The notes below the pieces were generated by a model that was not told where the DNA came from, searched no databases, and saw nothing but the letters and a program-made list of their open reading frames with translations. A stretch of 64,000 nt of DNA. Origin: Pseudomonadota bacterium. Its GTDB lineage: Bacteria; Myxococcota; Myxococcia; Myxococcales; Myxococcaceae. The position numbers and the translations under genes are program-made. Each line of letters opens with the position of its first letter. The stretch's first letter is position 1. Where the stretch lies: positions 73,075 to 137,074 of the forward strand of contig JAFAAN010000149.1 of assembly GCA_023426545.1 (NCBI GenBank). Direction: 5' to 3'. Below, in pieces: positions 1-8,177 of the stretch.

Positions 1-1
1 C

Positions 2-583
2 GGCAGCACCGTGCTGCTCGTCAACGGCGTGTCCCTGGGCGACGCGACGGCGGGCCTGGGCGTCTTCGGTCTGGTGACGTCCGAGGACCCCTTCCGGGCG
101 GTGCGGCTTGCCAACTTCCCGGCGGGGGAAGCGGGGGCCAACGGCTACACGGTGGTGGCGGACAACGGAATCGCGATGCTGGGTTACTCCAGCAGCGTGG
201 ATTACAGCAACAAGGCTCGCGTGGTGGCGCCCTCGGTGCTCGCGACCGCGCTGAGCAGCGGGACGCCGGTCGAACTGGGCGCGCAGACCGAGCTCGACGT
301 GGGCAGCGACTTCAACGCGTCGTCCGCCTTCGGCGCTGGGGTCGTCGTCAAGCGCGGTGCCTATGACGATAACTGGCAGTTCGTCTCCACCGACGTGTCG
401 CGCTTCCCCGTCTCCCTGGGTATCGACCCGGCCGCCGTCGCCATCGGTGAGCGCGCGCCGGTGCTGACGCTCGTGGACCAGTGCACCTCCGTCACGCAGC
501 TGGCCCAGCTCGGGCAGGACCTGCTGGTGGGGGTGGATGACAAGAACGGCCATCGGCTGGTTCGCATCCAGGTGGGCCGGTGA
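2..583 (+). CDS. C-terminal part of a surface protein, possibly beta-propeller (partial)
   Basis: The reading frame is open to the left edge of the window, so this is the 3' part of a longer gene; the internal GTG at 11 is not convincing as a start. About 193 residues are visible. They are rich in Gly, Val, Ser and Asp with alternating short hydrophobic stretches, and the end (LLVGVDDKNGHRLVRIQ) reads like the closing strands of a YncE/WD-type beta-propeller. There is no membrane segment in the visible part. The stop TGA overlaps the GTG start of the next lipoprotein gene (GTGA), so the two are probably translated together. I cannot name the family; an extracytoplasmic binding or surface role is inferred from the partner. 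Confidence 0.6.
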   Translation, partial: GSTVLLVNGVSLGDATAGLGVFGLVTSEDPFRAVRLANFPAGEAGANGYTVVADNGIAMLGYSSSVDYSNKARVVAPSVLATALSSGTPVELGAQTELDVGSDFNASSAFGAGVVVKRGAYDDNWQFVSTDVSRFPVSLGIDPAAVAIGERAPVLTLVDQCTSVTQLAQLGQDLLVGVDDKNGHRLVRIQVGR

Positions 584-1344
584 GCCGTCGCGCCCTCCAG
601 CGCTTCCCCTGGGGCATGGCGCTCGCCGTGTTCCTGGGGGCCGCGGCCTGCGGTGACGCGTCCACCAGCGACGGGGACGACGCGGGAACGGACCCGGGAA
701 ACGACGACGCCGGGCTGCCGGACGGCTCCACGCCGCTGGAGCCCGACGCCGGACTGAAGCCCGAGGACCCGTATGCCGACGAGGTGGTCCTCTTCGAGCC
801 AGGGGACAGCGCGGGGTTCGGACAGGACCGCTTCCCGGACGTCGTGCTCGGGCCGCCGTCGGGGCTCGGTCCCGACAATGGCTCGCTGGATGTGCTCTCG
901 CTGGGCCGGGGTGGCACCATCGTCCTGCGCTTCACGGACATCGCGGTGGTGGATGGGCCGGGCGTGGACCTGCTCGTCTTCGAGAACGCCTTCCGGGTCG
1001 TCGGCGGGTCGGGCACGTACTCCGAACGGGGCATCGTCTCCGTGAGCGATGACGGCGTGACCTGGTTCACTTTCCCGTGTGCCTCCGACGACGCCGCGGG
1101 CGGCTACCCGGGATGCGCCGGTGTCGCGACGGTCCAGGCGAACCCCGCCAACGGCATCAGCGCCACGGACCCGGCGGTCGCGGGGGGAGATGGGTTTGAT
1201 CTGGCGGAGGTGGGACTGAGCCGCGCGCGGTACGTGCGCATCGTCGACGCGGGGAACAACCGCTATGGCGGCACCTCCGGAGGCTTCGACCTGGACGCCG
1301 TCGCGGTGGTGAATGGCGTGTCGCTCGGGAGCGGCACGCCGTGA
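580..1344 (+). CDS. Surface lipoprotein of the cobalamin-locus 'cell surface protein' type
   Basis: 254 residues with a lipoprotein signal: positive N-terminus, hydrophobic core and lipobox GAAAC, putting the acylated Cys at residue 24. An Asp/Gly-rich linker follows, then one beta-rich domain with phrases such as VVLGPPSG, SLGRGGTIVLRF, DGPGVDLLVFEN and GGFDLDAV. From memory, this phrase set is typical of 'cell surface proteins' encoded next to BtuB or YncE-like genes in cobalamin-uptake loci of several phyla. It starts with GTG overlapping the upstream stop and ends overlapping the GTG start of the Rieske gene, giving a coupled trio. Ligand and role are unproven; a vitamin B12 link would fit the BtuD-like ATPase 6 kb downstream. 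Confidence 0.75.
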   Translation: MSRRALQRFPWGMALAVFLGAAACGDASTSDGDDAGTDPGNDDAGLPDGSTPLEPDAGLKPEDPYADEVVLFEPGDSAGFGQDRFPDVVLGPPSGLGPDNGSLDVLSLGRGGTIVLRFTDIAVVDGPGVDLLVFENAFRVVGGSGTYSERGIVSVSDDGVTWFTFPCASDDAAGGYPGCAGVATVQANPANGISATDPAVAGGDGFDLAEVGLSRARYVRIVDAGNNRYGGTSGGFDLDAVAVVNGVSLGSGTP

Positions 1345-1880
1345 AGCGGCTCCCGCCACGGCCATGTCTCCTGCCCATGACAGGGGAGGTGGACCGCCGC
1401 GCCGCGCTCCGGACGCTGATCGAGGGGACCTGCGCCCTGGCGGCGCTCGGGGCGGGGTGCGGCCGGGAGTGGCGGGAAGCCGTCGTGCTCGACCCTTCCG
1501 ATGGGGGAGGGCCGGGCGCGGCCTGCGAGGACGCGCCCCCACCCGGTGGCTCCGAGGCCGGCTGGGTGGAGGTGCCGCTGGCGGAGCATCCGGCGCTCGA
1601 GGCCCCCGGTGGCGCCTCGGCGGTCCGGGTTCCCCAGGCGCTGCTGGACGTGGTCGTCGTGCACACGTCGCCCGGCTGCTACGCGGCGCTCTGGCGCGTT
1701 TGCACGCACGGTGACTGCGCCGTGGACTGGGTGCCGGCGGAAGGCGTCATGCAGTGCCCCTGTCACGGCTCGCGCTTCGGCCCAGACGGGCAGGTGTTGA
1801 ACGGGCCCGCCACGCGCCCGCTCGCGGCGTTCCGGGTGCTGAGGGACGGGGCGTCCTTGTTCATCCACCGGCCCCGCTGA
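1341..1880 (+). CDS. Rieske [2Fe-2S] protein, exported
   Basis: 179 residues. The C-terminal half carries a complete Rieske site: C121-x-H123 and C139-x2-H142. Extra cysteines C126 and C141 match the disulfide pair of bc1/b6f-type (high-potential) Rieske proteins, here CTHGDC and CPCHGS. Near the N-terminus an Arg-Arg pair precedes a hydrophobic stretch ending in GAGCG, which resembles a Tat and/or lipoprotein signal. An internal ATG at 1377 would also keep this signal and could be the true start. The GTG at 1341 overlaps the stop of the preceding lipoprotein gene (GTGA). No cytochrome b partner is adjacent, so this is a stand-alone periplasmic or membrane-anchored electron carrier of unknown partner. 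Confidence 0.82.
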   Translation: MKRLPPRPCLLPMTGEVDRRAALRTLIEGTCALAALGAGCGREWREAVVLDPSDGGGPGAACEDAPPPGGSEAGWVEVPLAEHPALEAPGGASAVRVPQALLDVVVVHTSPGCYAALWRVCTHGDCAVDWVPAEGVMQCPCHGSRFGPDGQVLNGPATRPLAAFRVLRDGASLFIHRPR

Positions 1881-1945
1881 GCGAGTCCTGGGAAGGCCCG
1901 TACCCCAGGTGAAATGACGCGGTGCGGAGCGCGGCGTGGGTGGCG

Positions 1946-1961
1946 GGGTACCTGGGTACCC
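1946..1961. promoter_or_regulatory. 16-bp inverted repeat upstream of the FHA gene
   Basis: GGGTACC-TG-GGTACCC is a perfect 7+7 bp inverted repeat with a 2-nt centre. It lies 61 nt upstream of the start of the FHA-GAF-cyclase gene, in the 142-bp gap after the Rieske gene. It could be an operator for a dimeric regulator. A chance repeat cannot be excluded. Confidence 0.35.
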
Positions 1962-2022
1962 GCATGGGGTCGTCGTCTCCTTCTCTCAATGGACGGGAGA
2001 GTCGTGTAATGTCGGGCATTCG

Positions 2023-3714
2023 ATGTGGCAGATCATCATCAACGGGCCCGGCTACTTCGACACGTCGTACGATCTGCCTGAGGGCGTGACGAGCCTCGGC
2101 CGCGCGGACGAGAACGACATCGTCCTGGGCGGCGACCTCGTCTCGCGCCGGCACGCGAGGCTGTACGTCGATGGTGACGTGCTTCGCATCGAGGACCTGG
2201 GCAGTCGCAACGGGAGCCGCATCAACGGCGCGCCCTTGCAGGGCTCGCGGCAGCTCGCCGCCGGGGACACGGTGGCCCTGGGCGAGAACGTGCTCTCCGT
2301 CCGGCAGCCCAACACCGTGGAGAACGCGGCGACGGAGATGGTGGACCTGGGCGCCGGCGGCGTCGTGCGCTTCGGCCACGGCCAGGACGTGGGCCCGTCC
2401 GTCCTGCTGGCGAAGAACGTGAGGGACGCGGACGTCCTGCGGCTGCTGGACAACGTGGGGCCCGTCGCGTTCGACGATACCTTCTCCGCGTCCTCGCCCT
2501 CGCCGCTCCCGGCGGCCAGCCCTCGCGTGGGGCAGGAGACGCTGGTGCTGCTGTTCCGCACCGCGGAGGCGCTCGCGTCGGCGTCCACGCTGTCGTCCTT
2601 CCTGGACACGACGATGGACCGGCTGCTGGAGCGCACGGACGCGACCACCGCGGTGGTGCTGCTCAAGCACGCCACGGGCGCGCTGGTGCCCGCCGCCGTG
2701 CGCCACCGGGGCCGGCTGGCCAAGGGCGAGGTGCCCGTCTCGGACGCCATCGTCGAGGAGGCCATGCGCCAGGGCCGGGCGCTCGCCGTGGGCGCCGTGC
2801 GCGACGACCGCCGCTTCGCGGGCCGGGAGAGCGTCATCCTCTACGGCGTGGACCGGGTGCTGTGCATCCCCATCGGCGCCGAGCCGCCCTACGCGGGTGT
2901 GCTCTACGTCAACACCGCCGCCAAGGGCGACACCAGCCTGGAGGTGATGCTGGATGCGTGCACCGCGGTGGCGCACCTGGTGGCCACGGGCCTGCAGAAG
3001 TTCTCGCCTCGCGAGGGCGGCTCCGCCGTGGAGCGGCTGCGGCGCAGCCTGGAGCGCTTCCACCCGCCGGAGGTGGCCGAGCGCCGCGCCGTCGAGGCCC
3101 AGCGCCAGGGCGGCAAGCTGCCGGGCTTGGAGGAGCGCGGCCTCACCATCCTGCACGCGGAACTGGTGGGCTTCTCCGTCCTGGCCATGCGCCTGGGCGC
3201 GGCGCGCGCCACGCAGATGCTCAACGACTTCCACTCGCGGATGAGCGGCATCGTCTACAGCTACGAGGCGACGGTGGAGGGCTTCCGGGGCGAGTCCCTG
3301 CGGGCCTTCTTCGGCGTCCCCTATGCGAAGGGCGAGGACTCGGTGCGGGCCGTCCGGGCCGCGCTGGCCCTGCGGGCCGACTGGGAGCGGGCCATGAGCC
3401 GCCGGCCCCTGGACGAGCGCTGCGAGCTTCGCATCGCGCTGCACAGCACCCGGGCGCTGGTGGGGATGATCGGCACCGAGTCGCGTCCGGACTACACGGC
3501 GGTGGGCGAGGGCGTCAGCGTCGCGAGCTGGCTGGCGGCCACCGCCAGTCCGGGGCAGGTGCTCATCACCGGCAAGGTCCTGGCCACGGTGGGCGCCCGC
3601 TTCGATGTCCATCCGCTGGGCGAGCGCCTCATCCGTCCGCCGAAGGACAAGGTGGCGGCCTTCGAAGTGATTGAGGAGGATGGGGGCCAGTTGACCAACC
3701 CCGGCCTGAGGTGA
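2023..3714 (+). CDS. FHA-GAF-class III cyclase-like signalling protein (degenerate cyclase)
   Basis: ATG 2023 (MWQIIINGPG) is chosen because the protein becomes FHA-like from its first residues; the frame is open to 1936, but those residues look non-coding. About 563 residues. FHA domain at about 5-95 (GRADENDIV, SRRHARL, GSRNGSRING) should bind phospho-Thr peptides. GAF domain at about 170-330. Class III nucleotide cyclase homology at about 375-550. In the cyclase part the usual metal-binding aspartates are Glu (HAELVGF, FRGESLRAFFG), and the usual VNxAxRL motif reads VSVASWL, losing the Asn and Arg. The domain may therefore be inactive or act as a sensor. A membrane Ser/Thr kinase follows 86 nt downstream, a natural partner for an FHA protein. 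Confidence 0.88.
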   Translation: MWQIIINGPGYFDTSYDLPEGVTSLGRADENDIVLGGDLVSRRHARLYVDGDVLRIEDLGSRNGSRINGAPLQGSRQLAAGDTVALGENVLSVRQPNTVENAATEMVDLGAGGVVRFGHGQDVGPSVLLAKNVRDADVLRLLDNVGPVAFDDTFSASSPSPLPAASPRVGQETLVLLFRTAEALASASTLSSFLDTTMDRLLERTDATTAVVLLKHATGALVPAAVRHRGRLAKGEVPVSDAIVEEAMRQGRALAVGAVRDDRRFAGRESVILYGVDRVLCIPIGAEPPYAGVLYVNTAAKGDTSLEVMLDACTAVAHLVATGLQKFSPREGGSAVERLRRSLERFHPPEVAERRAVEAQRQGGKLPGLEERGLTILHAELVGFSVLAMRLGAARATQMLNDFHSRMSGIVYSYEATVEGFRGESLRAFFGVPYAKGEDSVRAVRAALALRADWERAMSRRPLDERCELRIALHSTRALVGMIGTESRPDYTAVGEGVSVASWLAATASPGQVLITGKVLATVGARFDVHPLGERLIRPPKDKVAAFEVIEEDGGQLTNPGLR

Positions 3715-3800
3715 GGCGCCCCGCGTCAGGTTGACGGGTTGCTGCGACGTACCGGGACAGGGTTCAATGCGGACCCCGTCGTGGTGAACCCCCGCACCGC

Positions 3801-6800
3801 ATGAATTCGTCGAGCCAGCCCGCCCGGTTGAGACCCTTCCGGCCCCAGCCCTTTGGTCGGTACACGCTCCTCTCGCACCTGGCGACGGGGGGCATGGGCG
3901 AGATCTACCTCGCGCGGCTCGAAGGGGCCCAGGGCTTCGAGAAGCTCTGCGTCATCAAGAAAATCCTCCCCCAGCTCGCGGCGGACTCGGACTTCGTCGA
4001 GCGCTTCGTGGGAGAGGCCCGCACCCTGGTCCGCCTGAGCCATGGCTCCATCGCCCAGGTGCTGGACATGGGGCTCCATGAGGACGAGGCCTACATGGCC
4101 TTGGAGCACGTGGACGGCAAGGACCTGCGCAAGGTGGCCGCGCGCGTCAGGGACCGGCAGGTGCCGCTGCCCGTCACGTTCGTCCTCTACACCATGGGCC
4201 GGGTGCTGGATGCGCTGGCCTATGCGCACCGCAAGAAGGATGACGACGGGGAGGACCTGAAGCTGGTCCACCGGGACATCTCGCCGCAGAACATCCTCAT
4301 CTCCTACGAGGGGGAGGTGAAGGTCATCGACTTCGGGCTCGCGAAGAGCCGGCTGTCGGCGGCGAAGACGAACCCCAGCATCATCCTGGGCAAGTTCCTC
4401 TACATGTCGCCCGAGCAGGCCCGGCACCAGCCGGTGGACCGCCGCAGCGACCTGTACGCGGTGGGGCTGTGTCTCTACGAGCTCATCTGCGGGAAGAACC
4501 CCTTCGACGGCGTCCACCCGGGCGAGCTCATGTCGATGGTGGCCCATCCCCGCATCGCGCCCCTGGACCAGGTGGAGCCGCTCACGCCGCCCGCGGTGAC
4601 GGCGCTGGTGACCAAGGCGCTGGCGGTGGATCCGGCGCAGCGCTTCCAGACGGCGGAGGAGTTCCGCGGGCGGCTCCAGGCCTGCTTGATGGAGATTGAC
4701 GCCAGCGCGGGCCCGGAGAGCGTCAGCCGCTTCATGCGCGAGCTCTTCTCGGCGGACTTCCAGTCCGAGCGCCGGCTGCTGGCGAGCCTCAGGGAAGTGC
4801 CTCGCCTCTCCACCGACGAGGTCCGGGCGCTGGCGTCGATGCCGGACGACCCGCTCGCGCCGAAGATGGCGCACGCGATGCTGCCGCCGAAGACCATCCG
4901 GCTGGATGGGCCGGTGGAGCCGCTGTCGTTCTTCCCCACGCCGCGAAGCCGTGATGGCGGCGGGCCGGTGTCGGACGGAGAGACGCGCCCTGGCGTGCCG
5001 ATAGACGAGTCCACCCGGCCCGCGTTTCCCATCGAGGCGATAGAGGAGGAGGCGCGCGCGCGCGGCGTGCGTCAGGACACGGAGCCTTCGGTGGAGGTGG
5101 AGCCGGAGGCCTACACTCGGGGCAGTGTCGAGCCCGCCCCGGCTCCGCTCCCCCGCGCGCCGGCGCTGACGCGGGAAGTCCAGATGACGGCGATGCCGCC
5201 GGAGGCAGTTCCTCCCGGTGTCGCCGCGGCGCGCGCGCTGCTCCCACCCCACATGCGGCCGACCGAGCTGGCGATGCCGAGTCTGGGCGAGATGCCGCCG
5301 GGCGCGGCGGCGGGCCGAGCGGAGTCGACGGAACCACGGGCCGAGCCGACTCGGGAGGCGGCGTCCGAAGCCGGAGCGCTCAAGGGCGCGCCTACGCCCT
5401 CGGTGCCGCCGCGTGGACCTGCCGCAGCGAACGCACGCCCGGCGCCTGCCGGTGGTGCGGAGCAGCAGGCCGGTGGGGCGGTGCTCCCCCGCACCGGGGT
5501 GATGGTGATGCCGGCCGTCTCGGTGCCTGCCGACGTCGGTGCCTCTAGCGCTCCGCGGCGCACGGCATCCCCGGTTTCGATGCCTGCCGTGGGGCTTCAC
5601 GATGACGCGCCGTCGGGTGGCGCGTACGCGCAGGATGAGACCGGCGGAGAAGACGACGAGTCCTTGGCGGAGGAGGCCGCCGCCGGGCCCCGGGAGGCAT
5701 CGTTCCAAGGCGAGCTTGAGGAAGGCGCGCCTTCGGTCGAGGTGGCCCCGTGGCATGCCGACGTGGAGGAGACGTCGGCGCCTGAGTCGCCTGCGATGGC
5801 CTCCGGCGCGCCGGCTTTCTCGGGCGCGATGCCGTTGCCTCGGACGGTCTCCACGGTGATGCCCGCGGTGGCCTCTTCGCCGCCTCCTCAACGCGCGACG
5901 CCCTCCCGGGCGATGTCCGCGGTGGCCTCTCCGCTGCCTCCGTCGGAGGACACGCTCTCGCGCGCCACACCTGCCGTTCCGTCGCAGGCGGAAGCGGGTG
6001 CTGCGCACATCGAGTCGGCCAGCGCCTCGATGGTGCCTTGGGACGCGTCCCCCGAGCCTGTCGGCGCGGAGGGAGCTGCGCCACTCCTGGACTCGACCCC
6101 CGAGAACGGCTCTCAGCGGCTCTCGCCCGAGGACGAGACAGCGGACCACCCCGAGGAGCCGGCAGAGATGCCGGTCTTCTCTACCGAGGACGTGGGGCAG
6201 GAAGATTCCCCGGCGAACATCGCCGACATGGACACGCACCCGCGCATCCATCGCCCCTCCCGAAGCGAGCATTACGGCGACACGCAGCCCCGTGTCGCGC
6301 AGTACGGGGACACCGACCCGCGCTTCAGCCGCCACGAGGACACGCAGCCCCGGGTGGTGCTGGATGCTGGGTTCCTGCGGGACGCGGAGTCCTCCGTCGA
6401 CGACTCGGAGGAGAGGTCGGGCGTCTCGCGCCCCAGGCCCCAGGCTCGGCGGGGTCGAGCATCCTCGCCGGGAATGGCGACGGTTGGAGGGAGCCGGAGG
6501 TCGGGCTCGGTTTCCGCGGTGCGTCCCGCCCCCGCTCCCGTCGAGACGGAGGTGGAGGAAGACGAGGACGAGGAGGCCCAGGTCGTCCTCCCGGCCAACC
6601 CGAACGAAGAGACGCGCCGCACGACGATGCCCGTCCGTCCGGAGTCGCGTTCGGCCGAGCGCATCGCGAAGGAAGAGACCCGCCGCACGGCGCGGCCCGC
6701 GCCCCCCGCGCGGCGCAGAGGGCCCCTGCTCATCGCATTGGCGCTGCTGTTCCTCCTCCTGGCGGTGGGAGGTGTGGTCTTCCTCGGGCCCGCCGAGCTT

Positions 6801-7325
6801 CGCGCGCAGGTGATGGGGCTGTTCGTGGCGCGGGCGCCGCAGGGGCCGCCTCCCTCCGAGCCCATCCGTCCCACGGTGCCGCCCGCATCGCTCGCCGCCA
6901 AGGGACCGGATGCGGACGGCTCGAACCCCGAGGCGCGGGCTGCCCTCGCGGCGGACGCGGAGGCGCCAGCGCCGGACGGCGCCGCGCCCGTGGGAGGAGA
7001 CGGGCTCGACGACTCGGTCCTCGCTCCGCTGGACACGCCGCAGGGCCAGGGGGCTGCCGTGAAGCGCGCTCCGGCGGTGCGCAAGGTGCGGACCGCCCGG
7101 CCTCGCGCGCTCACCACGCTGGAGCAGGAGTGGCGCGAGACGAACGCGCTCTTCATCAAGCTCAACGCGGAGCACTCGTGCGTGGTGCTGGGCCTCTGGT
7201 GCACGCGCTACGCGGAGGTGAAGAGCGAGGTCGAGGCCGCTGGCGCCAACGAGGACGAGGAGGCGCTGCGGAAGGTCCGCGAGATGAGGCGCTACCTGCA
7301 GCAGAAGCAGAAGGAGCTGTACTAG
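3801..7325 (+). CDS. Membrane-anchored Ser/Thr protein kinase with long acidic/Pro-Ala linker
   Basis: 1174 residues. The N-terminal kinase domain at about 20-300 is complete: glycine loop GGMGEIY, lysine in VIKK, catalytic HRD at 157-159 (HRDISPQN), DFG at 177-179 and the APE-like MSPEQA. About 670 residues of low-complexity, Pro/Ala/Glu/Ser-rich sequence follow, with repeated themes (TQPR, DTDPR, ETRRT) that are possible phosphorylation or FHA-docking sites. One membrane segment lies at about 973-995, then an extracytoplasmic tail of about 175 residues with a helical, Lys/Glu-rich end and one CxxLGLWC pair. This layout (cytosolic kinase, long tether, one TM, small sensor) is common in myxobacteria. 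The neighbouring FHA protein is a likely client. Confidence 0.93.
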   Translation: MNSSSQPARLRPFRPQPFGRYTLLSHLATGGMGEIYLARLEGAQGFEKLCVIKKILPQLAADSDFVERFVGEARTLVRLSHGSIAQVLDMGLHEDEAYMALEHVDGKDLRKVAARVRDRQVPLPVTFVLYTMGRVLDALAYAHRKKDDDGEDLKLVHRDISPQNILISYEGEVKVIDFGLAKSRLSAAKTNPSIILGKFLYMSPEQARHQPVDRRSDLYAVGLCLYELICGKNPFDGVHPGELMSMVAHPRIAPLDQVEPLTPPAVTALVTKALAVDPAQRFQTAEEFRGRLQACLMEIDASAGPESVSRFMRELFSADFQSERRLLASLREVPRLSTDEVRALASMPDDPLAPKMAHAMLPPKTIRLDGPVEPLSFFPTPRSRDGGGPVSDGETRPGVPIDESTRPAFPIEAIEEEARARGVRQDTEPSVEVEPEAYTRGSVEPAPAPLPRAPALTREVQMTAMPPEAVPPGVAAARALLPPHMRPTELAMPSLGEMPPGAAAGRAESTEPRAEPTREAASEAGALKGAPTPSVPPRGPAAANARPAPAGGAEQQAGGAVLPRTGVMVMPAVSVPADVGASSAPRRTASPVSMPAVGLHDDAPSGGAYAQDETGGEDDESLAEEAAAGPREASFQGELEEGAPSVEVAPWHADVEETSAPESPAMASGAPAFSGAMPLPRTVSTVMPAVASSPPPQRATPSRAMSAVASPLPPSEDTLSRATPAVPSQAEAGAAHIESASASMVPWDASPEPVGAEGAAPLLDSTPENGSQRLSPEDETADHPEEPAEMPVFSTEDVGQEDSPANIADMDTHPRIHRPSRSEHYGDTQPRVAQYGDTDPRFSRHEDTQPRVVLDAGFLRDAESSVDDSEERSGVSRPRPQARRGRASSPGMATVGGSRRSGSVSAVRPAPAPVETEVEEDEDEEAQVVLPANPNEETRRTTMPVRPESRSAERIAKEETRRTARPAPPARRRGPLLIALALLFLLLAVGGVVFLGPAELRAQVMGLFVARAPQGPPPSEPIRPTVPPASLAAKGPDADGSNPEARAALAADAEAPAPDGAAPVGGDGLDDSVLAPLDTPQGQGAAVKRAPAVRKVRTARPRALTTLEQEWRETNALFIKLNAEHSCVVLGLWCTRYAEVKSEVEAAGANEDEEALRKVREMRRYLQQKQKELY

Positions 7326-7329
7326 TCCC

Positions 7330-8112
7330 GTGGAACCGCTGCTCGTCACCCGGGCGCTGGTCGCGGGCCATGGGCCGCGTCCCATTCTTCACGGCGTGGA
7401 GTGGGAGGTGCGCCCTGGCGAGCTGTGGGCGGTGCTCGGCCCCAACGGCGCGGGGAAGAGCACGCTGCTGCGCGCGGTGCTCGGCATGGGGCCCTGGACG
7501 CGCGGAGAGGTCCGCCTCCTCGGGCGGGAGCGCGCGGCCTGGGCGCCCCGCGAGCTCGCCCGGAAGGTCGCGTGGGTGCCCCAGACCTTCGAGGCCGCCG
7601 AGGGCTTCAGCGGTCTGGAGCTGGTGCTGATGGGCCGCAGCCCGCACCTGGGCCTGTGGGGACTGCCGTCCGCGGGGGACGCGGCGCTCGCGCGCGAGGT
7701 GCTGGCGGAGCTCGGCATCGCGCACCTGTCGGACCGCCCCGCCGAGGCGCTGTCCGGGGGCGAGCGCCGCATGCTGATGCTGGCCCGGGGGCTGGTGCAG
7801 CAACCGGAGCTGCTCCTGCTCGACGAGCCCACCGCCTTCCTAGACGTGGCCCATCAGGTGGGCGCGCTCGACCGGGTGCGCGCGCGTGTGGACGCGGGAC
7901 TGGGCGCGGTGGCGGTGCTGCACGACGTGAACCTCGCCGCGGCCTTCGCCACCCACGTGCTGCTTCTCCGCGAGGGGCGCGTGCTCGCGCGGGGCGCCGC
8001 GGGCGAGGTGCTGGAGCGTGGCGCCCTGGAGTCGCTCTACGGCCTGCCGATGGAGACCGCGCTCGCGCCCTCGGGGGCGCGGCTCTTCGCGCCCCGCGCG
8101 CCGTCTCGCTGA
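7330..8112 (+). CDS. ABC transporter ATP-binding protein, BtuD/FecE type
   Basis: 260 residues, GTG start 4 nt after the kinase stop. All ABC ATPase motifs are present: Walker A GPNGAGKST, Q-loop (VPQTF), signature LSGGERR, Walker B LLLLDEP with D-loop, and H-loop in VLHD. The sequence around the Q-loop (ARKVAWVPQ) and FLDVAHQV matches ATPases of cobalamin, haem and siderophore importers. No permease or binding protein lies in the window; they may be upstream of position 1, with the kinase and FHA genes in between. Partner and substrate are therefore inferred only. The upstream 'cell surface protein' makes cobalamin the best guess. Confidence 0.9.
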   Translation: MEPLLVTRALVAGHGPRPILHGVEWEVRPGELWAVLGPNGAGKSTLLRAVLGMGPWTRGEVRLLGRERAAWAPRELARKVAWVPQTFEAAEGFSGLELVLMGRSPHLGLWGLPSAGDAALAREVLAELGIAHLSDRPAEALSGGERRMLMLARGLVQQPELLLLDEPTAFLDVAHQVGALDRVRARVDAGLGAVAVLHDVNLAAAFATHVLLLREGRVLARGAAGEVLERGALESLYGLPMETALAPSGARLFAPRAPSR

Positions 8113-8177
8113 ACTTTCATTCCCCGGCGCCGGAGGGTTGACCGGCCCTGCCGGGCGGGGAAGCCTGGACCCACGCC

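Noticed and set aside
3726..7385. A 1219-codon open frame on the minus strand opposite the large kinase gene
   Set aside because: It is a GC-bias shadow: its translation is Arg/His/Gly-rich low complexity with no domain, while the plus strand has a full kinase.
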